A DNA stretch of 64,000 bases from MedAcidi-G1 sp002294285 (GTDB taxonomy: Bacteria; Actinomycetota; Acidimicrobiia; Acidimicrobiales; MedAcidi-G1), in NCBI GenBank assembly GCA_963999645.1, contig CAXEUY010000001.1, positions 156,038 through 220,037 of the forward strand, read 5' to 3'. Under the pieces are notes generated by a model. The model had not been told where the DNA came from. It saw only the letters and a list, made by a program, of their open reading frames with translations, and searched no databases. Positions 1-7,514 of the stretch are shown piece by piece. Every line of letters begins with the position of its first letter. The first letter of the stretch is position 1. Both the position numbers and the translations under genes were made by a program.

Positions 1-281
1 AAACATGCACAATTCTGAGGATTCCCAGAAAGGATTTGAGCTACCAGAAGGGTAGTGAAAGCTACAAGTAAAGCGACAGCACAGGGTCCGCCAGAGCGAG
101 GATCTATCGCCAATAAAACTGCACATAGAAGTTCAACTGTCGGTAATAATGAGGATAGGAGTTTAGGAAAAGGGAGACCTAAAGTTGCAACGGAATTTTC
201 AGTTCCCTTAGGGTCTCTGAATTTACTGATTGCTGCAAATACAAAAACGATAGCTAGTAAAAAGCCGGCCCAAGCACCCAA
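1..281 (-). CDS. MauE/DoxX-type membrane protein, partial (3' end beyond window)
   Basis: The frame opens at a TTG at 281-279, immediately after the TAA stop of the upstream dehydrogenase (TAATTG junction), and stays open to the window edge (93 codons seen). The product is hydrophobic: a first membrane segment starts at residue 2 (rich in A, F, L, V, I), followed by a loop with KFRDPKG, then two more hydrophobic stretches. The visible C-terminal end carries NPQNCACF, which resembles the Cys-x-Cys-Phe-Gly motif of MauE-like DoxX-superfamily proteins. MauE proteins are inner-membrane partners of thiol-disulfide proteins. Here it is the last visible gene of an operon that begins with a thioredoxin-like protein and contains a selenoprotein, which fits a membrane electron or disulfide relay. 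The function is inferred from family and context only. Confidence 0.6.
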   Translation of the reverse strand, partial: MGAWAGFLLAIVFVFAAISKFRDPKGTENSVATLGLPFPKLLSSLLPTVELLCAVLLAIDPRSGGPCAVALLVAFTTLLVAQILSGNPQNCAC

Positions 282-1202
282 TTAATAACCTAGTTCAACA
301 TCGACAGGAGCTAAAAGTTTTTCACCATTTACAAAACGACGGCAGTTTTCCTCAATGAAAGGATCGAGCAACTTTAATCCCATCTCAGGAGTATTTCCGA
401 TATGTGGAGTGATCAGGCAACGCGAAATGGACCAAAGGGGGTGTCCTGCAGGCAGAGGTTCAGGGTCGGTTACATCCAAAGCTGCGCCAGCGATCTTTCC
501 TTTTTCGAGTGCTTCCACCAAGTCATCGGTTACGATGTGTCCGCCTCTAGCGACATTAACGAGAAAAGAATGTGTAGGCAGGAGATCAAAAACCTTTTCA
601 TTAATTATTCCTGACGTTTCATTAGTCAGAGCCAAGGCCAGAATCAAAAGATCAGTTTTTTCTAAAACCTCTTCAAATCTTTCAGAGGTATATGTAAAAG
701 ATGCAGCAGGTAACTCCACAGGTTTATTTCTGATTACAGTCGTAGTGCAGTTGAAAGGAGCAAGAAGAGGCAATAGTTCAACTGTAATGCCACCCCCACC
801 AAGAATAGTCACGTTCGCTCCCTGCAGATAACTCCCCACTGGTCCGGACCACTCAGTCTCCCGGGCATAGTTGTGTAAATTTTTGGAAAGTGACAGAGCA
901 AGAGCCAAAACGGTCTCGGCTACAGCAGGAGCGTAGACTCCCTTCCCACATGTCCAAAACCATTTTGAATTTAAGTGATGAGCAAATGGTTCGATACCGG
1001 CGTATGGAAGTTGTATCCATTGAAGATTATTGGCCTTCTCTGCAATTTCTGGAAATAATTCCGGCCTCGCCGGATCTGCCCAAATGAGCCCTTCGGCATC
1101 CTCAACATTTGTAAGTAAAGCACCAGAACGCTCAACTGCAGCACACATCATCTTGTGCATCGCAGGTCTGGTATCAGGTGCTACTGCAACATTTTTGGTC
1201 AT
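282..1202 (-). CDS. D-2-hydroxyacid dehydrogenase family protein
   Basis: A 306-residue NAD(P)-dependent dehydrogenase of the D-isomer 2-hydroxyacid family. The nucleotide-binding loop is ILGGGGIT at residues 133-140. The expected catalytic triad is visible: Arg219 in NVARGG, Glu248 in DPEPLP and His267 in TPHIGNT. The family oxidises D-2-hydroxyacids or reduces the 2-keto acid; the substrate cannot be read from the sequence. The ATG start overlaps the stop of the selenoprotein gene (ATGA), and the next gene starts directly after its own stop, so translation is probably coupled along the operon. It may provide reducing power or act on a product of the selenoprotein step; that is inference. 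Confidence 0.85.
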   Translation of the reverse strand: MTKNVAVAPDTRPAMHKMMCAAVERSGALLTNVEDAEGLIWADPARPELFPEIAEKANNLQWIQLPYAGIEPFAHHLNSKWFWTCGKGVYAPAVAETVLALALSLSKNLHNYARETEWSGPVGSYLQGANVTILGGGGITVELLPLLAPFNCTTTVIRNKPVELPAASFTYTSERFEEVLEKTDLLILALALTNETSGIINEKVFDLLPTHSFLVNVARGGHIVTDDLVEALEKGKIAGAALDVTDPEPLPAGHPLWSISRCLITPHIGNTPEMGLKLLDPFIEENCRRFVNGEKLLAPVDVELGY

Positions 1203-1720
1203 TCGATGAGAGTATCCAAAAGTTCATCAAATACTAAGTCCACCATTTCACGCATTTCTTCATCTGTTCTGTCTTGAATTGGGTGAGGAACAAATATTCT
1301 TGAGATGTCAAGGCCAAGAGCGTCTACTTGTGTTTGAGCGGCTTCCTCAAAAGGAGCTGAAGCTACCATCACGCTGGGTATGCCTCTTTTTTCCATATCG
1401 TCTATGTCATGCACACTGCATGTCGTACATGACCCTCAATCGGCTAAAGCCTCAATTACAGCATCACACTTTGTTGCGATTTCGTTTCTGAGATCAATCG
1501 GTGCGGGTTTTGTGAAAGTTGGTTTGCTGTACCTGAGAACTTGGATTCCTTTTTCGGTTAGCTTTTGTTCAAGTCGATCCAAAAAAATCTCGCCGCGCGG
1601 TTTTGAAATATTTAACAAACCAATTGTCTTATCACTGAGACTTCTATGTCGTTTAGAAAGAGTCCTAGTGGCAGGAATTAGTTCAGCGGTCGGGTCTAAC
1701 AAGATGCGTTCATCTGTCAA
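1199..1720 (-). CDS. UGSC-family selenoprotein (in-frame TGA = selenocysteine)
   Basis: One 173-residue protein interrupted on paper by TGA at 1438-1436. Upstream of the TGA the frame encodes 94 residues ending EALAD; directly downstream, still in frame, it continues GSCTTCSVHDID and then 70 more residues to a TGA at 1199. Reading the TGA as selenocysteine gives Sec95-Gly-Ser-Cys98, the motif that names the UGSC family, a known bacterial selenoprotein group of unknown function found in marine metagenomes. The U-x-x-C pair, followed by a second Cys at 101, suggests a thiol/selenol redox site. An inverted repeat follows the TGA (separate entry). The ATG start overlaps the stop of the upstream gene (ATGA), and its own stop overlaps the dehydrogenase start. 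Automated callers would split or truncate it. Alternative: a pseudogene, unlikely given the intact motif across the TGA. Confidence 0.88.
1406..1433 (-). promoter_or_regulatory. candidate bacterial SECIS hairpin
   Basis: On the coding (minus) strand, two bases after the TGA at 1438-1436, the arm GTCATG (1433-1428) pairs perfectly with CATGAC (1411-1406). The stem can extend inward by four further pairs (two of them G-U), leaving an 8-base apical loop. Bacterial SECIS elements lie inside the coding sequence just after the UGA and bind SelB; position and shape fit, although the loop lies rather close to the UGA. The pairing is seen; SelB recognition is inferred. Confidence 0.55.
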
Positions 1721-2808
1721 AACAAGATCTCCTTACTAGTTGGTTCACTTCCAGTTGGACCGTTAAGCCACCCACCAATTATTGCCGAAAATAGTCCCGC
1801 TGGTCCACCAGCTTGAGCAATAATAAGCCCATTAGGTCTAAATTTAGGTAGCTGAACACCCCTAAAAGCTTCTGGAAGTCCTTCTTCGATGCCGCCAGCA
1901 CCTGCGATTATGCTGTCGGTGTCGACCATCATCATTGAGGTGATTTCCTCTAAAAATCGTTCTTTGCTCCATCCGGCTTCTTCGTAACGTGAAGAGTGTT
2001 CGGGTGATAAAACAAGCATCGCATCCATACCTGCGACCATTCGTGATGAGACAGTTGAAATCAAATGTGCAGCAAGATTTAGTGTAAGTGACTCGGGTGT
2101 TCTGCTTTTTTGATCAACCACCAGACGTGGCCCCTCACCTGTAAAAGCAGTCACGACATTTTGGGACGGTTCAAAACCGCGAGTTTCAGCTACTGAGGGC
2201 CACGGTGAGGAAACCTCGTTTTCGGAAAAGCAGAAACCTTGTTTCCCCATATGTCCAAAAGTTGAACGATCAACTCCACCAGGCCCACCTCCACCAACGT
2301 TAAGAATCACCAATTGAACAGCCCTGCCTATCGTGCTGTTCGCCCTGTTGCCATGACCTAAGACGTTTATTTCAGAGTTCATACCTATTTCGTCCGCTAT
2401 TGGACCGTTTACGACAAAAATTGGTCCGACTGACATCGTCGTAGCTAAAACCCCGTGCATATTGAATTCCTCAGTGCAGATAGCTTCGAGAGCAGCGATA
2501 ACGACTGGCAGGAACTCAGGTTTACATCCCGCCATAACAGCATTGACTGCGATTTTTTCAACAGTGCATTCAACTAGATTCGGGGGAACTAACACAACTA
2601 TTTCATCAGCGTCTCTACTTGTTCCTTCGAGCATTCTTCTAACTCTTTGAGGTGTGGGGGGAACTACAGGAAGACCATCAGTCCAAGATCTTTCAAACAT
2701 CGCTTCATGAGTGTCTTCTTGTGTCGGTAGTTCTACCTGTCTTGAACGAAACTCTTCTTTATCGAATTTAGATTTAAGTTGATCAATCCACCCGGGATCG
2801 ACAGTCAA
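1717..2808 (-). CDS. conserved protein upstream of the UGSC selenoprotein, unknown function
   Basis: 363 codons from a TTG at 2808; no conventional ATG occurs until about residue 35. The sequence is soluble-looking and mixed alpha/beta. A region with SWTDGLPVVPPTP near residue 40 and Gly-rich stretches (NVGGGGPGG, GAGGIEEGLP, AQAGGPAGL) are its most recognisable parts. Cys residues occur at ECTVEK, AGCKPEF, EAICTEEF and QGFCFS. I do not recognise a catalytic family. The frame is continuous with the thioredoxin-like gene upstream across the single TGA at 2817-2815, so this could be the C-terminal part of a larger selenoprotein rather than a separate gene. If separate, GAGG four bases before the TTG could serve as the ribosome site. 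Its stop overlaps the selenoprotein ATG. Confidence 0.75.
   Translation of the reverse strand: MTVDPGWIDQLKSKFDKEEFRSRQVELPTQEDTHEAMFERSWTDGLPVVPPTPQRVRRMLEGTSRDADEIVVLVPPNLVECTVEKIAVNAVMAGCKPEFLPVVIAALEAICTEEFNMHGVLATTMSVGPIFVVNGPIADEIGMNSEINVLGHGNRANSTIGRAVQLVILNVGGGGPGGVDRSTFGHMGKQGFCFSENEVSSPWPSVAETRGFEPSQNVVTAFTGEGPRLVVDQKSRTPESLTLNLAAHLISTVSSRMVAGMDAMLVLSPEHSSRYEEAGWSKERFLEEITSMMMVDTDSIIAGAGGIEEGLPEAFRGVQLPKFRPNGLIIAQAGGPAGLFSAIIGGWLNGPTGSEPTSKEILF
2779..2808 (-). promoter_or_regulatory. possible SECIS-like hairpin after the TGA at 2815-2817
   Basis: Coding-strand folding by eye: TTGA (2808-2805) pairs with TCAA (2782-2779) and, after an internal loop, GATCC (2799-2795) pairs with GGATT (2789-2785) around a 5-base loop CGGGT. 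The loop lies about 20 bases after the TGA, within the distance expected for bacterial SECIS elements. Short hairpins like this arise often by chance, so the support is weak. Confidence 0.3.
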
Positions 2809-2814
2809 AGAACC

Positions 2815-3168
2815 TCAACCGGGTTTAAACTCAGGCAGGTTTTCACCAAGGGTTGAATCTCCGAACAATAGTCGCCAGTCTTCGCGCGACCAACCGGTAG
2901 TTCTGGAAGTCTCAGTGCCCTTTTCGAAACTTAAAAGAGTCGGAACTGAGTCAAGGTCTAAATTCCAACTTATTTCTAATTCTTCATCGTTTATCACCCA
3001 ATCTTCTTCGTAGGGTAAATTCATTTCGTCTTGGGTGATTACAGTCAACTTTCCGGCTTTTCCTAGATCCTCAAGCATTGGGATCAAGAGTTGACAGGTA
3101 GGGCAGTCGTTTTTTACAACCGCAATGAGGCCATCGTGATTGCTCTTTTCTGCTGAATAAGGATTCAT
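2815..3168 (-). CDS. thioredoxin-like protein (CPTC motif)
   Basis: 117 codons from an ATG at 3168. The redox motif Cys22-Pro-Thr-Cys25 follows a beta strand (LIAVV), and a cis-Pro-type SVPT occurs near residue 76, the expected layout of a thioredoxin fold. A distinctive acidic insert separates the two. The C-terminal tail ends FKPG before a TGA at 2817-2815; the next codons in the same frame are GSLTVDPG and open into the 363-codon downstream frame. So the gene either ends here, with the downstream TTG translationally coupled, or the TGA is selenocysteine 118 and the protein is a 483-residue fusion. It is the first gene of the operon and is transcribed divergently from the flavin reductase gene at 3271. 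Confidence 0.8.
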   Translation of the reverse strand: MNPYSAEKSNHDGLIAVVKNDCPTCQLLIPMLEDLGKAGKLTVITQDEMNLPYEEDWVINDEELEISWNLDLDSVPTLLSFEKGTETSRTTGWSREDWRLLFGDSTLGENLPEFKPG

Positions 3169-3270
3169 AGTTGAATTATTTCACAATACTGTCTTATACG
3201 CTCTCTGGGTCGGGGTCTTTGGTCTTCTCGGCTAACCTTTTTTAATCGCACAGATAATTAAGGAAACAAA

Positions 3271-3756
3271 TTGTCAGACTTAATTGATGGAAATGAATAC
3301 AGAAAAGTATTAGGAAGGTATCCAACAGGGGTAACCCTTGTTACTTCTTTAACGCATGAAGGACCTCAGGCAATGGTAATAGGTTCATTTGTATCTGTTT
3401 CCTTAGAACCACCATTGGTTGGATTTCTGCCGGGGAAAGAATCAAATACATGGCAAAAAATGAAAGATGAAAACAAATTTTGTGTGAATGTGTTATCTGA
3501 CGAACAGGAAGATGTAGCAAATGAATTTTTTCGCAAGGAGAATGACCCTTGGGAAGTTATTTCTTGGCACATGACTAATCAAGGACTACCTGCTATAGAT
3601 GGCTGTCTAGCTAGCATTGATTGTTCTGTTTTCGACGTGGTAGAAGCAGGAGACCATTGGTTCGTTATAGGAGAGGTGCTAGGAGCTGAAGTGCTGGAAA
3701 CTGGTTCACCATTGCTTTTTCTTGGTGGCTCATACGGAAAATACGGGAGTAACTGA
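3271..3756 (+). CDS. flavin reductase-like FMN-binding domain protein
   Basis: 161 residues from a TTG with AGGA seven bases upstream. The N-terminal YPTGVTLVTS and the later SFVSVSLEPPLVGFLPG are typical of the flavin reductase (FMN-binding split-barrel) family, which supplies reduced FMN to partner monooxygenases or acts as an NAD(P)H:flavin reductase. The length is normal for the family. A luciferase-like oxidoreductase lies two genes downstream, so the two could form a reductase/oxygenase pair; this is inferred from context only. Its stop lies just before the start of the hexapeptide-repeat gene. Confidence 0.85.
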   Translation: MSDLIDGNEYRKVLGRYPTGVTLVTSLTHEGPQAMVIGSFVSVSLEPPLVGFLPGKESNTWQKMKDENKFCVNVLSDEQEDVANEFFRKENDPWEVISWHMTNQGLPAIDGCLASIDCSVFDVVEAGDHWFVIGEVLGAEVLETGSPLLFLGGSYGKYGSN

Positions 3757-3757
3757 A

Positions 3758-4276
3758 ATGCCTATATATGCGTTAGGGGAATTTGAACCTGAGATAGATT
3801 CGAGCGCTTACATCCATTCGGAGGCTGTAATCATCGGAAATGTCGTAATAGGTCCAGAATCAAGTGTGTGGCCACATGCCGTCTTACGCGGTGATGACGG
3901 AAAGATAGAGGTCGGTGCTCGAAGTTCCGTTCAGGACAATGCAGTCATCCACTGCATACCAGATGTTGTTACCACTGTCGGAGATGATGTCACCTTAGGT
4001 CATTTATGTCATTTAGAAGGATGCCTGATTGAAGATGAAGCGCTGGTAGGAGTCGGAGCTGTAGTCCTTCATAATGCCGTAGTGGGAAGAGGTTCTATAG
4101 TTGGTGCTAATGCAGTTGTCAGGAATGGACAAAAAATCCCTCCTCTCTCAATGGCGTTAGGAGTTCCGGCTCAAGTGCGAGAAGGAGTAGTAAAGGAAGG
4201 AACTAACATGTTGAATGCCCTTTCTTACCAAGCTAGAGGACCGAACTATACGAAAAACCTTCGAAGGGTCGACTAG
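3758..4276 (+). CDS. gamma-carbonic anhydrase-like hexapeptide-repeat protein
   Basis: 172 residues from the ATG at 3758, which overlaps the end of the flavin reductase gene region; an earlier in-frame start at 3722 would lie inside that gene. The protein is a left-handed beta helix with repeated V-I-G-x-x-x turns (IIGNVVIG, VWPHAVLRGD). The three metal-binding His positions of the gamma-carbonic anhydrase family appear in NAVIHC and in the GHLCH segment. Relatives hydrate CO2 or are catalytically silent trimers. The next gene begins four bases after its stop. Confidence 0.85.
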   Translation: MPIYALGEFEPEIDSSAYIHSEAVIIGNVVIGPESSVWPHAVLRGDDGKIEVGARSSVQDNAVIHCIPDVVTTVGDDVTLGHLCHLEGCLIEDEALVGVGAVVLHNAVVGRGSIVGANAVVRNGQKIPPLSMALGVPAQVREGVVKEGTNMLNALSYQARGPNYTKNLRRVD

Positions 4277-4280
4277 TCAG

Positions 4281-5192
4281 ATGGACGCAGTTGTCTTGGA
4301 TCCGGGAAAGATAGGGATTTGGACGCATTTACTAGACACCGTGCCTTCTGAACGTGCCCGCGAAGGGGCTAGTGAAATTGAAGAAATGGGTTTCGGGACA
4401 ATTTGGATTCCTGAAACTGCAGGGCGAGACCCGTTTGTTCATTCAAGCTTTTTGCTTTCTAGTACTAAAAAAATTGCTTTAGCGACAGGAATAGCAAGCA
4501 TCTATTCTCGGGATGCTATAGCGATGGCAAGTGCTTCGCGGACGCTTTCAGAAGCTTTCCCAAATAGATTTTTACTAGGAGTAGGAGTCAGTCACGGACC
4601 TTTTGTCGAAGTCGTGAGAGGTCACGCCTGGGAGAAGCCTGTAGAACATCTTCGAACCTATTTGGAAAGTTTGAAAAGGGCGCCATTTTGGGCATATAAA
4701 CCTGAGATCGAAGCGCCTATTTGCGTAGGTGCTTTGGGCCCTAAAGCTCTACGACTTGCGGCTGAATTAACTTGGGGAGCACATCCTTATAATGTGACGG
4801 CAGATCATACTGCAATGGCACGTGAAGTGATGGGGAAAGAAGCTTTTTTAGCCCCGATGGTTGCAGTTATTTTAGAGAGTGACCCTACGAAAGCTAGAGA
4901 AATGGCAAGGAAGGACCTAGCCATTTATTTAGATCTACCAAATTACAGGAACAATTTATTGCGAATAGGTTTTACTGAAGAAGATTTAAGCCAAGGGGGA
5001 AGCGATCGTTTGTTGGACGCTTTAAGACCATGGGGTGATTTGCAAAAAATTTCCGACAATATTCAAAAACATTTTGATGCTGGTGCTGACCATGTTTGTG
5101 TGCAACTGGTAGTTGATCAAACAGATTATGACTCATTCAAAAATGGACTACCCGTAGACCAATGGCAACGGTTAGCAGAGAGCCTTATATAG
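4281..5192 (+). CDS. luciferase-like (LLM class) flavin/F420-dependent oxidoreductase
   Basis: 303 residues from the ATG at 4281. The sequence has the TIM-barrel signatures of the bacterial luciferase-like family: GFGTIWIPE near residue 38, then LATGIASIYSRD and FLLGVGVSHG. Actinobacterial members of this type usually use coenzyme F420 rather than FMN; the cofactor cannot be decided here. The C-terminal DAGADHVCVQLV is also family-like. It sits in a four-gene run with a flavin reductase and a hydrolase, with essentially no spacing, so they are probably co-transcribed. The substrate is unknown. Confidence 0.88.
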   Translation: MDAVVLDPGKIGIWTHLLDTVPSERAREGASEIEEMGFGTIWIPETAGRDPFVHSSFLLSSTKKIALATGIASIYSRDAIAMASASRTLSEAFPNRFLLGVGVSHGPFVEVVRGHAWEKPVEHLRTYLESLKRAPFWAYKPEIEAPICVGALGPKALRLAAELTWGAHPYNVTADHTAMAREVMGKEAFLAPMVAVILESDPTKAREMARKDLAIYLDLPNYRNNLLRIGFTEEDLSQGGSDRLLDALRPWGDLQKISDNIQKHFDAGADHVCVQLVVDQTDYDSFKNGLPVDQWQRLAESLI

Positions 5193-5954
5193 ATGCCTGA
5201 AACTTTCCGTTTCCAATCTGAAGGTTTGCAATTGTCTTCACACTTGGAAATACCTGATTCGGAAGAGAAAGTCCTACCCGGCGTTTTGTTGGTTCATGGT
5301 TTTCCAGAGGGTCCTGGCGGCGGAGCTAATTCAGCCAGCACTCTGCCTGAATTAGCGAGAAGGATTTCTTCCGAAATGGGCTTTGTGACAATGGCACCGC
5401 TTTTGAGAGGCACTGGCGAATCAGAAGGATGTTTCAGTCTTTCTGGTTGGCTTACAGATGTCCAGCAGGCAGTTATTGAACTCAAAAACCACCCTCGAGT
5501 AGGTCAGGTGTGGCTGGTTGGATTCGGTAGCGGTGGAGCTATTTCTATTTGTGCTGCAGCTAAAACATCAGAAGTGCAAGGTGTTGGAGCACTTGCGGCA
5601 CCAGCTGATTGGTCTGCATGGGCAGCTTCACCAAAGAGGCTTTTAATACATGCTCGTAGAGCTGGGGTCATACCTGATCCTAATTTTCCAGACGATTTCG
5701 ATTCATGGTCGGCAGACCTCAAGTTAATTTCTGCGGAATCAGACATTTCACGACTCAGCGGCATGAGTGTTCTTATCGTTCATGGAACTGAAGATGATGT
5801 GGTTTCCTCTCTAGAGGCAAGGGCACTTTCAGATGCCCACGGGAATACCGATATGAGATTGATAGAAGGAGCTGGTCACCACTTACGGCACGACCCACGA
5901 GCAATAGCGATACTCCTCGGATGGCTAGATAAACAGAGAAGAGTGAATAAATAG
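5193..5954 (+). CDS. alpha/beta hydrolase
   Basis: 253 residues; the ATG follows the previous stop with no gap. Features of the alpha/beta hydrolase fold are visible: the oxyanion region LVHGFPEG near residue 32, the nucleophile elbow GFGSGG (Ser about residue 112), an acid in HGTEDDVV, and the catalytic His in GAGHHLRHD near the C-terminus. The sequence resembles small serine hydrolases acting on esters or peptides; the substrate is not predictable. It is the last gene of the flavin reductase operon and is followed by the inverted/direct repeat region upstream of sufB. Confidence 0.85.
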   Translation: MPETFRFQSEGLQLSSHLEIPDSEEKVLPGVLLVHGFPEGPGGGANSASTLPELARRISSEMGFVTMAPLLRGTGESEGCFSLSGWLTDVQQAVIELKNHPRVGQVWLVGFGSGGAISICAAAKTSEVQGVGALAAPADWSAWAASPKRLLIHARRAGVIPDPNFPDDFDSWSADLKLISAESDISRLSGMSVLIVHGTEDDVVSSLEARALSDAHGNTDMRLIEGAGHHLRHDPRAIAILLGWLDKQRRVNK

Positions 5955-6013
5955 GGCTTAATTTTTCAATCAATTTTCTTACTATTAAGCCTTGAATTTC
6001 TTAGTATTAAGCC
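5955..6013. repeat. three-copy operator-like motif upstream of sufB
   Basis: The octamer ATTAAGCC occurs twice in direct orientation (5984-5991, 6006-6013) and once inverted as GGCTTAAT (5955-5962). The two direct copies belong to longer near-identical 14-mers, CTTACTATTAAGCC (5978-5991) and CTTAGTATTAAGCC (6000-6013), 22 bp apart, i.e. two helical turns. The second copy lies within the spacer of the predicted sufB promoter. This looks like binding sites for a regulator; an Fe-S-sensing Rrf2-type repressor would be logical, but its identity is unknown. Confidence 0.5.
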
Positions 6014-6020
6014 ATGATAA
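5992..6020 (+). promoter_or_regulatory. predicted sufB promoter
   Basis: TTGAAT (5992-5997), a 17-bp spacer and TGATAA (6015-6020) give a plausible -35/-10 pair about 50 bases before the sufB start. The spacer contains one copy of the repeated ATTAAGCC motif, so a bound regulator would block RNA polymerase. Predicted by eye only. Confidence 0.4.
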
Positions 6021-6072
6021 TTGTTACTATCTAAATAGGAGAAATACTTCGTACCCGGCAGGAGTAAATAAA

Positions 6073-7476
6073 TTGACTTCAAGTGAAATAGGTGTGGATC
6101 TAAGTAGTTATCAGCTCGGTTGGAGCGATGAAGAGGACTATATCTATAAACCGAAAAAAGGTCTTAATTCCGAAATCATCAATGAGATGTCAGGAATGAA
6201 AAATGAGCCGAAATGGATGCATGATTTTCGACTCAAATCACATGAAAGATTCTTGAAAAGACCTATGCCCGCATGGGGAGGTGATTTAGGCGAGATTGAC
6301 TTTGACGATATCTATTACTACATAAAGCCAACTGAGAATCTTTCAGATGACTGGGATGATGTGCCTGATTCGATCAAAGACACGTATGAAAAATTGGGAA
6401 TTCCTGAAGCTGAACGCAAGTACCTGGCAGGTGTAACAGCGCAGTATGAATCGGAAGTTGTCTACCACAAAAACCGAGAAGATTTAGAAGAACAAGGTGT
6501 CATTTTTTCAGACATGGATACAGCTTTACGCGAAAATCCGGATTTGGTAAAAGAGTATTTCGGGAAAGTTATACCTCCGAATGACAACAAATTTTCTGCT
6601 CTCAACTCAGCTGTTTGGAGTGGAGGATCTTTTATTTATGTTCCACCAGGGGTAAAAGTCGAGATGCCTCTTCAGGCCTATTTCAGAATAAATGCTGAAA
6701 ATATGGGTCAGTTCGAAAGAACATTAATAATTGCTGACGAGGGCTCTGAAGTTCATTACATAGAAGGATGCTCAGCTCCTGTGTATACAACGGACTCTTT
6801 ACATTCAGCAGTAGTGGAAATAGTAGTTAAACCATCGGCAAGAGTTACCTATACGACGATTCAGAATTGGTCAAATAACGTTTACAACCTCGTTACAAAG
6901 AGAGCAGTTGTAGAAGAGGAAGGCCGTATGGAATGGATTGATGGAAACATAGGTTCGCAGTTGACTATGAAATACCCTGCAGTCGTTATGACCGGACCGA
7001 AAGCATCTGGTGAAGTATTGTCAGTTGCTTATGCCGGATCCGGTCAGCATCAAGACGCAGGAGCCAAGATGACCCACGCCGCACCAGAAACTTCATCGAA
7101 AATAATTTCAAAGTCGATCTCAAAAGATGGGGGAAGAACCAGCTACAGAGGATTGGTGAGAGTTGAAGATGATGCTTATGGCTGTAAAAGTCACGTACAG
7201 TGCGACGCTTTGATACTTGATGACGAAAGCATCTCAGATACGTATCCATACATGGAGGTTGGAACTTCAGATGCTGTTATTGGGCATGAGGCAACGGTTT
7301 CTAAAGTCGCAGACGAACAACTGTTTTATTTAATGAGCAGAGGTCTTTCTGAAGATCAAGCCACTTCTTTAGTTGTTAATGGGTTCATAGAGCCAGTAAC
7401 AAAGACGCTTCCCATGGAATATGCAGTCGAGTGGAGTCGTCTTATCGAATTGCAGATGGAAGGTTCTGTCGGTTAA
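6073..7476 (+). CDS. sufB: Fe-S cluster assembly scaffold protein SufB
   Basis: 467 residues from a TTG at 6073 with GGAG nine bases upstream; an earlier in-frame TTG at 5992 would add 27 residues unlike SufB and lies in the promoter. The beta-helical core typical of SufB is present: VWSGGSFIYVPPGVKVE, the EGCSAP segment with its conserved Cys, and near the C-terminus SDAVIGHEATVSKV and LMSRGLSEDQA. SufB, with SufC and SufD, builds Fe-S clusters in the cytoplasm. Neither sufC nor sufD is adjacent, which is unusual. The following gene is a small Cys-rich protein. Confidence 0.95.
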   Translation: MTSSEIGVDLSSYQLGWSDEEDYIYKPKKGLNSEIINEMSGMKNEPKWMHDFRLKSHERFLKRPMPAWGGDLGEIDFDDIYYYIKPTENLSDDWDDVPDSIKDTYEKLGIPEAERKYLAGVTAQYESEVVYHKNREDLEEQGVIFSDMDTALRENPDLVKEYFGKVIPPNDNKFSALNSAVWSGGSFIYVPPGVKVEMPLQAYFRINAENMGQFERTLIIADEGSEVHYIEGCSAPVYTTDSLHSAVVEIVVKPSARVTYTTIQNWSNNVYNLVTKRAVVEEEGRMEWIDGNIGSQLTMKYPAVVMTGPKASGEVLSVAYAGSGQHQDAGAKMTHAAPETSSKIISKSISKDGGRTSYRGLVRVEDDAYGCKSHVQCDALILDDESISDTYPYMEVGTSDAVIGHEATVSKVADEQLFYLMSRGLSEDQATSLVVNGFIEPVTKTLPMEYAVEWSRLIELQMEGSVG

Positions 7477-7514
7477 TAGACAGAAATTACTCATTGAACT
7501 GTCATACTGTTTGT

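Noticed and set aside
355..831. Plus-strand 158-codon frame opposite the D-2-hydroxyacid dehydrogenase
   Set aside because: It is a shadow of the well-supported minus-strand gene, without domain signature or ribosome site.
1199..1720. UGSC gene as a pseudogene or two small genes
   Set aside because: The motif is conserved across the TGA and both neighbours overlap it with intact starts and stops, which argues for a functional recoded gene.
5955..5991. GGCTTAAT/ATTAAGCC inverted repeat as a rho-independent terminator of the hydrolase operon
   Set aside because: The loop is over 20 bases, the stem is AT-rich and there is no T tract after it; the direct repeat nearby favours a regulatory role.
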